A stretch of DNA of 64,000 nucleotides from Procambarus clarkii (GCF_040958095.1 NC_091188.1:2000962-2064961); one strand, 5' to 3'. Positions 1-11,308 are shown, counted from the stretch's first letter. Notes: generated from the sequence alone by a model not told the origin. Numbers and translations are program-made.

Positions 1-130
1 GGGGGAGGGAGGAATGGATTAGGCAGTATTGTTGGGTGCGGGGGGGGGGGGGAATGAGTGTATCGTAGGCCTCTCGATAGGGGGAGGGGGATGAGGAGAG
101 GGGTAAGGGGGGGGGGGGGGTCAGGCCGCA
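1..130. repeat. G-rich low-complexity start of window
   Basis: Several runs of 5 to 13 G separated by short A/T-containing spacers. The pattern could support G-quadruplexes on the plus strand. No coding signal is visible. Confidence 0.6.
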
Positions 131-218
131 ATACGAGGATAAGAAAAGATAAAACTGTAATAATTAATTAAGACTCAAGTGAGACAAAAGCGTCAGGTGG
201 TGGCTTCAGAGCCCTGGA

Positions 219-1007
219 CACTCACGCCTCATACACTCACGCCTCATACACTCACGCCTCATACACTCACGTCTCATACACTCACGTCTCATACACTCAC
301 GTCTCATACACTCACACCTCACACACTCACACCTCACACACTCACGCCTCATACACTCACGCCTCATACACTCACGCCTCATACACTCACGCCTCATACA
401 CTCACGTCTCATACACTCACGTCTCATACACTCACACCTCATACACTCACACCTCACACACTCACGCCTCATACACTCACGCCTCATACACTCACGCCTC
501 ATACACTCACACCTCATACACTCACGCCTCATACACTCACGCCTCATACACTCACACCTCATACACTCACACCTCACACACTCACACCTCACACACTCAC
601 GCCTCATACACTCACGCCTCATACACTCACGCCTCATACACTCACGCCTCATACACTCACGCCTCATACACTCACGCCTCATACACTCACACCTCATACA
701 CTCACGCCTCATACACTCACACCTCATACGCTCACACCTCATACGCTCACACCTCATACGCTCACACCTCATACACTCACGCCTCATACACTCACGCCTC
801 ATACACTCATGCCTCATACACTCACGCCTCATACACTCACGCCTCATACACTCACACCTCATACACTCACGCCTCATACACTCACGCCTCATACACTCAC
901 GCCTCATACACTCACGCCTCATACACTCACACCTCATACACTCACGCCTCATACACTCACGCCTCACACACTCACGCCTCATACACTCACGCCTCATACA
1001 CTCACAC
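219..1007. repeat. 15-bp minisatellite, about 52 copies
   Basis: Tandem unit CTCACGCCTCATACA. Variants change GCC to ACC or GTC and ATACA to ACACA or ACGCT. Since 15 is a multiple of 3, several frames stay open on both strands, for example a Thr-Pro-His-Thr-Leu reading on plus. Those frames have no codon-use or domain signal and are read here as non-coding. Runs of the ACC/ACACA variant recur at intervals, which hints at local block duplication. Confidence 0.97.
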
Positions 1008-1083
1008 TCCAGCTCCCCGTGAGGGCCTCAGGCGGGTGTCGTCATCGTAATGAACCAAACAAAATATTTGTTTACATATATAT

Positions 1084-1097
1084 GTTTCCATGGAAAC
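1084..1097. repeat. 14-bp perfect palindrome GTTTCCATGGAAAC
   Basis: Lies in the roughly 165-bp unique spacer (1008-1172) between two large minisatellites. It may be chance. Nothing else in the spacer is recognisable. Confidence 0.5.
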
Positions 1098-1172
1098 CAA
1101 ACAATACCAGCTTTCTCTGATAGGTGAATTACGGCTCATAAAAGCCGTTAAGATGAGCTGGTACATCACTCT

Positions 1173-1938
1173 AGCGTGACTCATCTCCACCAACGACTCA
1201 GCGTGACTCATCTCCACCAACGACTCAGCGTGACTCATCTCCACCAACGACTCAGCGTGACTCATCTCCACCAAGGACTCAGCGTGACTCATCTCCACCA
1301 ACGACTCAGCGTGACTCATCTCCACCAACGACTCAGCGTGACTCATCTCCACCAAGGACTCAGCGTGACTCATCTCCACCAAGGACTCAGCGTGACTCAT
1401 CTCCACCAAGGACTCAGCGTGACTCATCTCCACCAAGGACTCAGCGTGACTCATCTCCACCAAGGACTCAGCGTGACTCATCTCCACCAAGGACTCAGCG
1501 TGACTCATCTCCACCAAGGACTCAGCGTGACTCATCTCCACCAACGACTCAGCGTGACTCATCTCCACCAACGACTCAGCGTGACTCATCTCCACCAACG
1601 ACTCAGCGTGACTCATCTCCACCAAGGACTCAGCGTGACTCATCTCCACCAACGACTCAGCGTGACTCATCTCCACCAACGACTCAGCGTGACTCATCTC
1701 CACCAAGGACTCAGCGTGACTCATCTCCACCAAGGACTCAGCGTGACTCATCTCCACCAAGGACTCAGCGTGACTCATCTCCACCAAGGACTCAGCGTGA
1801 CTCATCTCCACCAAGGACTCAGCGTGACTCATCTCCACCAAGGACTCAGCGTGACTCATCTCCACCAAGGACTCAGCGTGACTCATCTCCACCAACGACT
1901 CAGCGTGACTCATCTCCACCAAGGACTCAGCGTGACTC
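1173..1938. repeat. 27-bp minisatellite, about 28 copies, with an AP-1-like site per unit
   Basis: The unit begins GCGTGACTCATCTCC and ends CCAAcGACTCA or CCAAgGACTCA. The C/G difference defines two unit types that occur in runs. Each unit holds a perfect TGACTCA, the consensus AP-1 (Fos/Jun) site, plus a GACTCA half-like motif. Both strands stay open because 27 is a multiple of 3; the readings are pure 9-residue repeats and are not treated as protein. Confidence 0.97.
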
Positions 1939-2050
1939 TATCTCCATAAATGTGAATAACCTGTATCATTATTTCCCCCCAAAAGAACTTTACGTGTTAA
2001 TATATATTTTTTTGTTCGGATACTTCTAAGAGCTCCTTAGCTCCTTAGGG

Positions 2051-2294
2051 AGCCGAGCGGACAGCACACTGTACTTGTGATCCTGTGGTCCCGGGTTCGA
2101 TCCCGGGCGCCGGCGAGAAACAATGGGCAGAGTTTCTTTTCACCCTATGCCCCCTGTTACCTAGCAGTAAAATAGGTACCTGGGTGTTAGTCAGCTGTCA
2201 CGGGCTGCTTCCTGGGGGTGGAGGCCTAGTCGAGGACCGGGCCGCGGGGACACTAAAAATCCCCGAAATCATCTCAAGATAACCTCAAGATAAC
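2051..2294 (+). mobile_element. tRNA-headed SINE, family A
   Basis: From 5' to 3' it holds a tRNA-like head (GCCGAGCGGACAGCAC as A-box region, B box GGTTCGATCCC at 2094-2104 with a CCGGG/CCGGG T stem), a central body containing TACCTAGCAGTAAAATAGGT, and a GC-rich 3' part ending in CCCCGAAATC, then repeated TCAAGATAACC. The tail repeats like a LINE-type 3' end. Further copies lie at 12195, 21015, 27992, 32254 and 40129. The first bases of the head are missing here. Confidence 0.92.
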
Positions 2295-3028
2295 GGATAG
2301 GGAGGCCAGTCATTAATAACAAGGACAGACCTATATTGACATATATACACAATTATGAAAACAAAGGAGAATGAAATGAGAAAAATGGCGATATAAAATA
2401 GCAGAGAGACAGAGTAAGAGTGTGAGAAGGAGTTGACAGAGTCCTATAGGTGGAAGCTCAGTGCGTGGAAGAGACGGTGGGACGAGCCGTCTACCACTGT
2501 CTTACCCACAGATCTTATCCCCCATCTCGTTCTTTACCAGGTTTGCTCGCCATGTCTCCTGAGATACCCGGGTCCCCACGGAGCCTCCGACCCGCCGGTC
2601 AAGGGTACTGCGAAGCTGTAATGAACCTGACGGGAGTGTCCACTTCAGACCTCCGTACCTCGTCAGTCCTCTCTCGTGGCGGATCTTTCTGTCTTTCCTC
2701 TTTTGAAATCACAAATTTAGCAGCAAGACGCCGTCTCAGAAGACGTGTTATCGTCTCTACGTGAAAATTTAACACGCGTTTTCACGTGGTTGCGGCGGGA
2801 AGCGAGGCGGGTGGGCGGGTATTGCCCGCCCGTGCCTGGTGATGGTATCTTGACCTCAGGGGCGACCGCTCCGGTGTTCTCCTACAAGATGGAACACTTC
2901 CAGGAATTCCCGACGTGGTGTTCCGTACACGACTGATAACACCGGCGAATGTCTTAGAATAATGTCGACCATAAAGGGGTTTGTGAGTGTCTCCTCCGGC
3001 GGTCTGTTAGGTGTTTTCTTGCTTGGTG

Positions 3029-3031
<3 letters not shown>
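2295..3031. other. Unassigned sequence with two adjacent hairpins
   Basis: No recognisable gene. ACGTGAAAA (2759-2767) pairs with TTTTCACGT (2779-2787), and GGGCGGG (2813-2819) pairs with CCCGCCC (2825-2831). Short open frames of about 60-100 codons here look like chance. Confidence 0.4.

Positions 3032-3094
<63 letters not shown>
3032..3094. repeat. (CT)n microsatellite
   Basis: Uninterrupted CT dinucleotide tract of about 63 bp, with CT on the plus strand. Confidence 0.99.
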
Positions 3095-3095
<1 letters not shown>

Positions 3096-3144
3096 ACGAG
3101 AAGCTGGTATGGGGTCATTGGTCGTGTTCTTAACGATAAATTTT

Positions 3145-3560
3145 TGCAAGAATGGTCATTAACATTAAAAACATAATAATTAATGAAACTACAGAAGGCC
3201 TGTTATTGACCCATACGTGACAGCTCCTATTCATATCCACACCAACTCATTCACGTGTATGTCTAGCCTACGCTTGAAACAATCAAATGATACCACATCA
3301 TTGGACCTTTGGACCAAAGAGCCAGAGCTCAACCCCTGCAAACGCAAGTAGGTGAGTACATAAGTTACGTTACCTGGTAATATGTTCCACGAATCAACAG
3401 CCCTGTTTCCAAACCCAGTATTTACCCAGGTCTTTCCTGAATCTAAACATCCAATTTATATCCATTGTTTTGGGTTGATATAGTTAATACCTTATATCTC
3501 CCTTTATGCACTTCATTCATGTCAACCTCGACGCTTCACCTTTCTCGAGAATGTAAATTA
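3145..3560 (-). pseudogene. LINE (non-LTR retrotransposon) 3' relic: RT C-terminal end
   Basis: Read on the minus strand, scattered frames give RFRKDLGKYW, FGNRAVDSWNILPGN and FDCFKRRLDIHVNEL. These match the conserved C-terminal pattern of LINE polymerase ORFs (an NRVV-x-WN-x-LP block, then FKR-x-LD). Downstream, at about 3180-3230, the strand resembles the end of the relic at 39650-40030. Frameshifts and stops make it dead. The stretch at 3307-3358 (AGAGCCAGAGCTCAACC) recurs near 63868. Confidence 0.7.
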
Positions 3561-3624
3561 GGCTTTGGTTAGGAGGTTATCATGGTGGGCAAGTGATTTA
3601 TGTGGTACTGAGGTATATAGTCTG

Positions 3625-3715
3625 TTGATACCAGACCTGCTGAGGTAGTCTGGTGTGGTCAGACGTGCTGAGATGGACTGGCATGTTAAGATCTGCTGAG
3701 GTGGTCTGCTGTCAT
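3625..3715. repeat. Short imperfect tandem repeat, about 3 copies
   Basis: Variants of CTGCTGAGGTGGTCTG occur about every 30 bases. Weakly conserved. Confidence 0.5.
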
Positions 3716-3795
3716 ACCATAAAAGATTGCATCAAGTCATGCAAGTGATGTAAGCGTACACACACAGAGTTGGTATTGAAGCGAGAGCTGGAGCT

Positions 3796-4215
3796 AGGAT
3801 CCCAGAGTGTGCCTAGGAGGAGAGACAGGATCCCAAGGGATGCCTAGGAGGAGAGACAGTATCCCAGAGGGCGCTAGGAGGATAGACAGTATCCCAGAAG
3901 GCGCTAGGAGGAGAGACAGTATCCCAAAGAGTGCCTAGGAGGAGAGACAGTATCCCAGAGTGTGCCTAGGAGGAGAGACAGTATCCCAGAGGGCGCTAGG
4001 AGGAGAGACAGTATCCCAGAGGGCGCTAGGAGGAGAGACAGTATCCCAGAGTGTACCTAGGAGGAGAGACAGTATCCCAGAGGGCGCTAGGAGGAGAGAC
4101 AGTATCCCAGAGGGCGCTAGGAGGAGAGACAGTATCCCAGAGGGCGCTAGGAGGAGAGACAGTATCCCACAGAGTGCCTAGGAGGAGAGACAGCATCCCA
4201 GAGGGCGCCCAGGGG
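3796..4215. repeat. 30/31-bp minisatellite, about 14 copies
   Basis: The core is CTAGGAGGAGAGACAGTATC followed by CCAGAG. A 30-bp form carries GGCG before CTAGG and a 31-bp form carries TGTGC. The mixture of lengths shifts the frame repeatedly, so open frames here are artefacts. Confidence 0.95.
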
Positions 4216-4436
4216 AGAATAAACGATCCCAGGGATCGAGTCATTTGGGATGCCGAGCGGTGGCCAGGGAGAGAGTCAGCTAAAATCCCAGGAGACACGT
4301 AAGGAGACAGGGACTCGTAACGTGTTGCTGGACAGTCAAGGTCCGTGTCTGAAGACGGTTACCTCATTATCATACCTCTATCATCCGTCTTGGCCGCCCG
4401 TGTCCTTCCCCCCCCCCCTCCTCCCTACCTCCGTCG

Positions 4437-4512
4437 CACGGACCTGCCTCTACAACCAGTCTACAACCACACGGACCTGCCTCTACAACCAGTCTACAAC
4501 CACACGGACCTG
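4437..4512. repeat. 33-bp tandem repeat, about 2.3 copies
   Basis: Repeats of CACGGACCTGCCTCTACAAC plus CAGTCTACAAC, ending in a diverged partial copy. Confidence 0.85.
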
Positions 4513-4550
4513 TCTCCTTACTACCATCGGACGTTTCTGCCTCATCCGCT

Positions 4551-4645
4551 ATGTTGTTGTTGTTATAGATTCAGCTACTTGGAACAAAAAGTTGCAAGTA
4601 GCACGGGCTATGGTGAGCCCGTAGTGGACTTACCTGCCACAGGAG
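4551..4645 (+). mobile_element. Short two-hairpin interspersed repeat (copy 1)
   Basis: A TGTTGTTGTT leader, then GATTCAGCTACTTGGAACA, an imperfect inverted partner GTTGCAAGTAGC, then the hairpin CGGGCT-ATGGTG-AGCCCG and GTAGTGGACTTACCTG. The same arrangement recurs, always on the plus strand, at 18206, 19266, 32615, 34042 and 63360. It has no ORF and no tRNA box. Class unknown; a Helitron-like 3' hairpin is one possibility that I cannot establish. Confidence 0.75.
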
Positions 4646-5341
4646 TCTGGGGCTATCCAGAACCATCAGGCGTTTCAATACTTGGATAATATTTACATAG
4701 TTGAGCAACTCTCAACTTAAAAGGTGGGAACTCGGTCATTTTTGGGGGAGTTTCAGCTCCACATAATGTTCCAGGAATGCGGTGGAGGGTGTGAGGAGAG
4801 GTCTCAGGTTTCCTTCAATCTCGAGAACAAATATTTGGTGATACGAGTGGCTGGGAACTAGCCTGCGAGACGTAATCACCTCTGCCATCGCTAACAACCG
4901 CAGACCATCACTCTCCCTATCAGCCCCACCATCTCAACAACCATCATTAACTTTACCTAACCATCACTCTGGCCTTATCCTCCAAGATCTCTAATACTCG
5001 CTACCGCTAGCCATTAGCCCTTTTCAACCACCATCTCAACCACCATCCCCCGCTTACTCTTTCTCAACTACCATCTCAACCATTTTCTTTACACCATCAC
5101 GAGGTATCTCTAACTATGACTCGACTAGTCTCATCCACCACTGGCGATACTGACGCCAAACATCAACCAGTTAGCTAAAATCCACCAACCACTCGACCAC
5201 GTCATTAGTTGTGTCTATCAACCACTCAATAACCATAGCGTCACCAATCACAGTGGTCAATGTAGGGTGTCCATATGTGGTCTTTTAAGTAATCTCAGAG
5301 ACGTATTGAGTGGCTGTTTAATCTTTGTCATCACATTGGTT
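4646..5341. other. Unassigned; simple-sequence-like ACC/ATC-rich stretch
   Basis: From about 4880 to 5250 the motif CACCATCTCAAC recurs irregularly. No coding signal seen. Confidence 0.5.
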
Positions 5342-5499
<158 letters not shown>

Positions 5500-5814
5500 T
5501 CATAGCATGTTACCAGTGTAGAAGGCTCTGATGTACTCACCAATTCAACCAGAACGGAACAAGAATTGAGATGAGACGTCTCACACAGGTCTCTACCTCG
5601 TGGATAGGTGGTGGACCGGGGGGAGGGGGGAGGGGCATGTTCAGGACAGGAGCGGAACATGTGCTTCACATGAAGCTTTTCAACCCTTTCCCCCACCCCT
5701 CCTATCCCTGTTGAGAAGCTGCAGGATGTGTATCTTATAGCTGAATATTTCTTGGCTGCCTTTCTTGTTAGGTTCCATACATGGCTCTTCATTGATAATG
5801 ATTAACTTGCTTCG

Positions 5815-6800
5815 TAGCAGTCAGGATTTCTTCTTTTGTGCACGTAAAAAGGTAGAGTGCAATCATCATAGACTAAAGCTTCAGAAATGAAGAACAGTTG
5901 ATTGTTGAAGCCGATATTCCAGAAGAAGGGGGTCCAGCATGTTTTCTTGAAGATCACTAGCAACGCCTGAATGACTTTTACTTAGTGCCTCTCGGTCTGT
6001 CTTTTGATAGCTCCTAATTAGCTGTAAGATGGAGCCCAAGATCATTTTGCTAAAAGCTGTGCAAGGAGAGCTGGGTGCCATATCAAAGGCACTGCAATGT
6101 CCAGTGCAAAAATATAGCAGATCGTGGAGTCGTCTATTTTTTTCTTTTTTTTTTGCAGGGATATTCCTGCGTGGGCCCTAAGCCTCTGGCTGGCCCACTA
6201 AATGTTGCTTGTTTCTGTTTTACTTGGGCGGAGTATGAGTATTTAAGACTCGTATGATCGCTTCAGTAAGAAGTCATCTAGTGACTGGTGCTACTTAGTA
6301 AAGACGTTTACTGTAAAGTTAGCAGCAGAACAAACTTTCCTTGCCACTATAATGGCGACCACACAGTTAAAAACAAATGTTTTGATGTTAATTTCTCACG
6401 ACTTTTGCCAACAATTGAAAGTAGAGACACGGGGCTATACTTGCCGACCTCTGAACGGACCCTCCTTGTGAGGACTGAAGCTATATCAGCCTTTTTCCAC
6501 AACGAGACTCCACGAAACAGGCAGAGTGGGGAGAAGCGAAGCCAGTATGTCTACTCAATTCCGCAACAGTCTTGAGCTGATCTTATCCGGCCCCATTGTC
6601 TTATCTCCTTCGAGTGTTTCAAAGGGACGCGGGACTTCATCCTGTTTGATAATCACTGCAGCCAACTCTGACACAAGGTGTGGAGGTTATCCTTCTGGGT
6701 CAGGGGCCTTCATCTCGGTAGATAAAGACCGAGATGCCTTTATCAGATCAATAAAGATGCAGCCGATATGCAGATTAAGGTCTGACTTGTCTTGATTGCT
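5815..6800 (-). pseudogene. LINE reverse-transcriptase relic
   Basis: Minus-strand segments follow the order of RT motifs: GPDKISSRLLRN (about 6600-6560), GKYSPVSLLSIVGKSREKL (about 6450-6390), LDIAVPLIWHPALLA (about 6105-6060) and ISEALVYDDCTLP (about 5885-5850). They correspond to the fingers motif with GPD, the NYRPVSLLS block, the DIAGAFD-type motif A with its catalytic Asp region decayed, and the YADD motif C reduced to YDD. Several frame changes and stops separate them, so it cannot make an enzyme. The family type is a non-LTR (Jockey/I/CR1-like) RT; the clade is not assigned. Confidence 0.8.
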
Positions 6801-7235
6801 TGTTCCCATAGACCCGTTTCCTAACGTTAGTTAGGAAACGTTCCTAACGTTCTTCTGTTGCTTTGTTCTCCTGTCTCCCTGTTCTCCTGTTGCTGTGTTC
6901 TCTTGTCTTCGTGTGTACGTGTCCTCACTGCTGCTGTCCTCTGGAACCTTTATACCTCACCATTCTATTGAGTCCCCCATGGCTGCCACCGTTCTCTGTG
7001 ATCAGGTATGGTCGTTTAGACACGTATGGAAGGACTCTACACACACCTTTTTCTTTGCTGTCATTTTTATTGAGAATTTTACTGATATTATTACTCTATT
7101 TCTTAGCAAAAATAATATTGATCAAAATCATTTTATTAATAGGTAGCCAATTTGTTGCGTTTCCTGGCTGTTGGCCCACCTTGTATTATAGCACAGACTG
7201 AAGAGAAATTTGATTTATTTAAGCTGTTCTGAGAT
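6801..7235. other. Unassigned sequence
   Basis: Contains a CCTAACGTTAGTTAGGAAACGTTCCTAACG cluster of short inverted motifs near 6820-6852 and a T-rich tract. No gene recognised. Confidence 0.35.
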
Positions 7236-7420
7236 GAATAATACAACCACTGTTACAACCACTATTACTAGTACAACCACAAGCACTGCTACAACCATCA
7301 GTATAACTGAAACTACACCAACCACCATTAATTTAACCACTACAATAACTACAACCACCAACACAACCACCACAACCACTACCACCACCACCACCACCAC
7401 CACCACCACCACCACCACAC
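7236..7420. repeat. (ACN)n tract ending in (CAC)n
   Basis: Trinucleotide-like ACA/ACC/ACT run that tightens to pure CAC at 7378-7418. The Thr-rich reading is a product of the repeat. Confidence 0.9.
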
Positions 7421-7539
7421 CTGCTCCTGCTGGGGTGGTGCACGTCAGGGTTGTGACCCTTCTCATAGACAGTATTGATTCTGCTATTTATTCACCATTA
7501 GCGGGGAGAGTATATCCCTGTCGCCCTCACCTCCCCCTC

Positions 7540-7680
7540 CATTACTCACCGCCTTCCCTCCCTCCCTCCCTCCTTCTCTCCATTCTTCCCTCCCTTCCCT
7601 CTTCTCCTACCTCCCTCCCAAATCGTTCTCTCCTGGACCTTCCATCTCTCTCTTTAACTATTGCCTCCCTCCCAAGGACT
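7540..7680. repeat. Pyrimidine-rich tract
   Basis: CCCTCCCT/TTCC-type low complexity, not regular. Confidence 0.7.
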
Positions 7681-7814
7681 GAGCTTCCGGCAAGGAGCCT
7701 CCTCAATATCATCTCTAGTATCTACCACCAGTCTATCAACTCCACGTTTATCATTGCTCCATTCCACTATCTCGCTCTCCGTCTCTCTCTCATCATCTTC
7801 CTTGCGTCTTGAAG

Positions 7815-8110
7815 CTTGGCGGCTCATCCCGCGCCCCCCGCGGCCTGTACCAGGCGGCCGCAGGCGTGGGAGTGTAACACAAGAGTCTACACGGGTACAC
7901 GGTTTATACAAGTGTACTACACCCCTACCGGCCCTGTCTTGTGTTTTTATCCCTGACCCGCGCTGATTCCATTATTGGTCGACACCGGTTATTACGCTAG
8001 CAGGCCGGTGGGATGGCTGCATGCAGGTGGGGTGGTGGGCGTGTGTGGGTGCGTGGTGGGCGTGTGTGGGGGTGGGGGCGTGTGGGGGGTGGCGCGGGGC
8101 CGTGGTGGGC
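7815..8110. other. CpG/G-rich stretch with a NotI-type site
   Basis: CCGCGG and GCGGCCGC occur near 7838-7860, followed by a GT/G-rich block at 8028-8110. It might be a CpG-rich control region, but no transcript evidence is visible. Confidence 0.3.
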
Positions 8111-9394
8111 CGCCCCCGCTAAACACAGCCGGCTATAATAAGCAAGCTGTACATAATATTACCTGTGTTGTCCCGGCCCCCGGGTGGACCGACCGACGGC
8201 TTGATGAATTTACACTCCCTAGATGAAAATTATTGTCATTGTCCTGTCTGGGCTGCGGCTCCGGAGGTGTTTAGTGGGCGCCGCGGGGGGCAAATCCCCC
8301 CCTGGTGTGAGACCCTGGCATTGGCCCCTCCTGGATCCGCCCCTACTGCCCTCCAGATGAGGGCGAACTAGGGACCAACCCGCCTCTAGTCCCTTATTCT
8401 TGCCCCAAGACCCGCACCCTTCTTGCTCCCACCACCACTGCAATTTTGAGATTTATGTCAAAGACAAAGCATGTCCATTCGCCCACTTAGTTCCCATAGG
8501 GACCGTTCCCTTTTTGCCTGGAAAAGAGAAGTAATTTCAAATATCCATAAATTTTTATATCTCCACATTATTTTTCAGGCTTCGAGCCCGTGACGTTAAG
8601 AAATGCTGTATTGACCACGGCGCGTACATCGGTTCGGACTGTAACGAATGGTGACGTGATTTCATTATAAGAAATATGAATTTATCCAGCGGGGAGCGCG
8701 TCTAGGAATGTAGAGTTCCAGGAGCAGACAAAGAACGCGTGGGATGCGTCTTCCAGGACGCGGCCGCAGCCCTACCGTAGCCTCCATGACACGTAATAAG
8801 TGATGGTATTTCCAGCGATAATTTTGAGCCTGGACCGTAATGTGCGCAGCGCTCGCTCTAATAGTGATAGTGAAGGGGAGTCTGGGGGGCATTATGGCAT
8901 CTGAGGAGGGGCGGGAAGGGGGATTTATGTGTCCAGGGCAGGACATAGAGTCCAGCGTCTATCGTAGTTCGGAAGGTTGTTTTCGGCGTCAAGTATTGTA
9001 ACGATACTCCTGTCGTCATACTGGAGCATAAGATACTTGTACCATCTCGGCTTCCTCGGGTCAGGAGCTACATTTCCGCAACCTTGCCTGGGAGGTCTGG
9101 TTGCGTAGAGAAAGGAATGTCGATGAACATGGAGACTAAGGGATTAATTACGAGATTATGAATAAAAAGTAGGAAACTTGGCTGTAGAATAGGGGAAGGG
9201 GGGACGAGCTTCAGCTCTCGAGTCCTCCTTCTACTTATAACTTGTGGTCAGCTGACGTAGTTCTAGGGTTATCACTGATACTCTTGAAGGTCTATATGTA
9301 ATAAGGTTCTGCGCTTTCCCAGTTTAGTCCATTTACGTGCTAAACTGACATTAAAAAGTTATTTATGGAATCCTGTGTGTGTACCCACTTATTC
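8111..9394. other. Unassigned sequence
   Basis: Moderately GC-rich, with another GCGGCCGC near 8760. Open frames up to 93 codons show nothing recognisable. Confidence 0.4.
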
Positions 9395-9625
9395 ATGAAG
9401 GTTTCCTTACCCAAGATCATGAAGACTTCCTAACCCTGGTTTCTGATGGCTTCCTTATCCAGGTTCCTGAAGGCTTCGTTATCCTGGCTCCTGAAAACTT
9501 TTTTTTCAAGGATTTGTGGCTCAGGTTTTCGAAGGTTTCCTACTCAGTTTCTTGAAGGCTTCCTTATCCAGGTTCTTGGAGGTTTCCTTATACACTTTAT
9601 TGAAGGCTTTCTTAGGAAGCCTTCA
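9395..9625. repeat. Degenerate minisatellite of about 25 bp
   Basis: About nine decayed copies of GAAGGCTTCCTTATCCAGGT-like units with unequal spacing. It looks like an old array. Confidence 0.75.
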
Positions 9626-9871
9626 GAAGGAGGTAGTAGTTCAGTCTTACTTTGGAAAAAGGAAGACAGCCTTCTCGTGTTCTTGAAGAGGCTATTATCA
9701 TATCCCATCCAAGGTGTGTCAGTGTTGTATTAGTGATCACCTGTATTACTGTATCCGTAGCTAGCTCCAGACACACATTATGGAAAACTCTTCATATAGC
9801 CTAAGGTAGAGCTGCTAAATAACTTTGTCCTTATGTTAATAATTAGAAATCTAGTTATTAACATTTTTTTT

Positions 9872-9991
<120 letters not shown>

Positions 9992-10254
9992 CCCTGGGTA
10001 ATTCTTCATATAATGATGATGGGGGTGTAGGGAGGGAAGGAAGAGGGGACCGACATTCCTGGGGTTTGTGAGCGCTCTCCCCGTGTCGATGTGAGGGCGA
10101 TAACAGAGATGGAGAATGCGGATAAGGCGACTGATACACCGGAGGTCACCTAAACATTCACCTGTTTACACGCTCGGGACCAGGTGACTCGGGAGATGTA
10201 TGGACTTGCTGCGGTAAATACGGGTACAGTGACATGTGACCCGCCCCCCACGGC

Positions 10255-10440
10255 CCCACCGCCTGCGGTCCCACCACCGCCTGCGGTACCACCACCGCCT
10301 GCGGTACCACCACCGCCTGCGGTACCACCACAGCCTGCGGTACCACCACCGCCTGCGGTACCACCACAGCCTGCGGTACCACCACCGCCTGCGGTACCAC
10401 CACAGCCTGCGGTACCACCACAGCCTGCGGTCCCACCACC
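10255..10440. repeat. 18-bp minisatellite, about 10 copies
   Basis: Unit CCTGCGGTACCACCACCG with CCG/CAG and GTA/GTC variation. All frames are open on both strands, giving Pro/Ala/Val, Arg/Tyr or Gly/Thr readings, which is why no one reading is credible as protein. Confidence 0.95.
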
Positions 10441-10699
10441 GCCGCCCGCGTACGGGCCCACCACCATCCTCACGCATCAATACCAAGACTCACCATCCTC
10501 ACTCATCAATCTTAAACTACTATAAGATCACTGTTGAAGCCTGCCGGAGATGGTTGTGGTGTCTCAGAGACTCTGCTCGTATTCCGCATCATTGGGGCCT
10601 CGGGTCATTGGTTATATTCTTATCCTAGTTTTCTTATGTGGAATCCATTTGACCATTTGAACTTAATGTGTGTGAAGTCACAATAACGTGGCTGAAAAA

Positions 10700-10855
10700 T
10701 GTTGACCAGACCACCCACTAGAAAGTGAAGGGACGACGACGTTTCGGTCCGTCCTGGACCATTATCAAGTCATTATCACCATCGACTTGATAACGGTTCA
10801 GGACGGTCCGAAACGTCGTCGTCTCTTCGCTTTCTAGTGTGTGGTCTGGTCAACA
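10700..10855. mobile_element. Foldback (long inverted repeat) element, copy 1
   Basis: Arms 10700-10771 and 10784-10855 are inverted copies, about 72 bp each with a few mismatches, around a 12-base loop. The outer ends read TGTTGACCAGACCAC / GTGGTCTGGTCAACA. The upstream CACAATAACGTGGCTGAAA recurs beside the copy at 25255, so it probably belongs to the element. No ORF; a non-autonomous DNA element is the likely class. Confidence 0.85.
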
Positions 10856-10944
10856 TTTGAACTTAATATACTTTTCCCTTATATGAAAAGCATCCACAGT
10901 GCCTTTAAGTATATTAACAACAAGAACCACTGGTAGTCTCCCAA

Positions 10945-11142
10945 GGTCAACTACTGACTTTCCCTAGGATGCAACCCCCCTACCACAACAGCTGCCTAAT
11001 TCCCGGGTACCTATTACCTCCTAGGTGAAAAGAGGCATGAGAGAAAACGGAATCGTACCCAGCTATTTCTGCCCGGAGATCGAACTTGTGATCCTCGACC
11101 GTGAGTGGAGGACGTAGACCACTGTACTAGAGGATCCCTACA
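10945..11142 (-). mobile_element. tRNA-headed SINE, family B
   Basis: On the minus strand there is a tRNA-like head with a degraded B box at about 11079-11095, then ACAGAAAT-like text, a body with CACCTAGGAGGTAATAGGTA and a 3' GGTTGCATCC. The body is a variant of the family A central domain (TACCTAGCAGTAAAATAGGT). Relatives are at 46326, 52545, 54060 and 61200. Confidence 0.75.
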
Positions 11143-11239
11143 GTGTTGACCAATTATAAAAGGGAGCAACGTGTGAAACGGCTGTGTACCGCCGCTTAAC
11201 GTATGAAAACATCCGGACGTCCTCACCAACGCTGCGAGA

Positions 11240-11308
11240 ATGGAGGTCTCAGCACCAGGACTTTTCTCCCTTAACGAGGCAGACGGCCACCTACACAATC
11301 AAGCCCAG
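11240..11308 (+). CDS. Candidate 5' coding exon (23 codons, then splice donor)
   Basis: An ATG in strong initiation context (AGAATGG, A at -3 and G at +4) opens a frame starting MEVSAPGLFSLNEADG that runs 69 bases in frame 0 into CAG|GTAAGC, a near-ideal splice donor. An in-frame TGA lies upstream at 11204-11206, so the frame cannot start earlier. The stretch is non-repetitive, between a SINE and a GT microsatellite. I do not recognise the peptide and see no partner exon downstream; crayfish introns can be very long. It could be chance. Confidence 0.28.

Noticed and set aside
179-1949. Thr/Pro/His-rich and Val-Glu-Met-Ser-His repeat proteins
   Set aside because: 15- and 27-bp minisatellites leave several frames open on both strands at once, the signature of repeat DNA rather than selection on a protein.
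2051-2125. Functional tRNA genes at SINE heads
   Set aside because: Each tRNA-like part continues directly into the shared SINE body and tail, and most heads have lost stem pairing or the anticodon loop.
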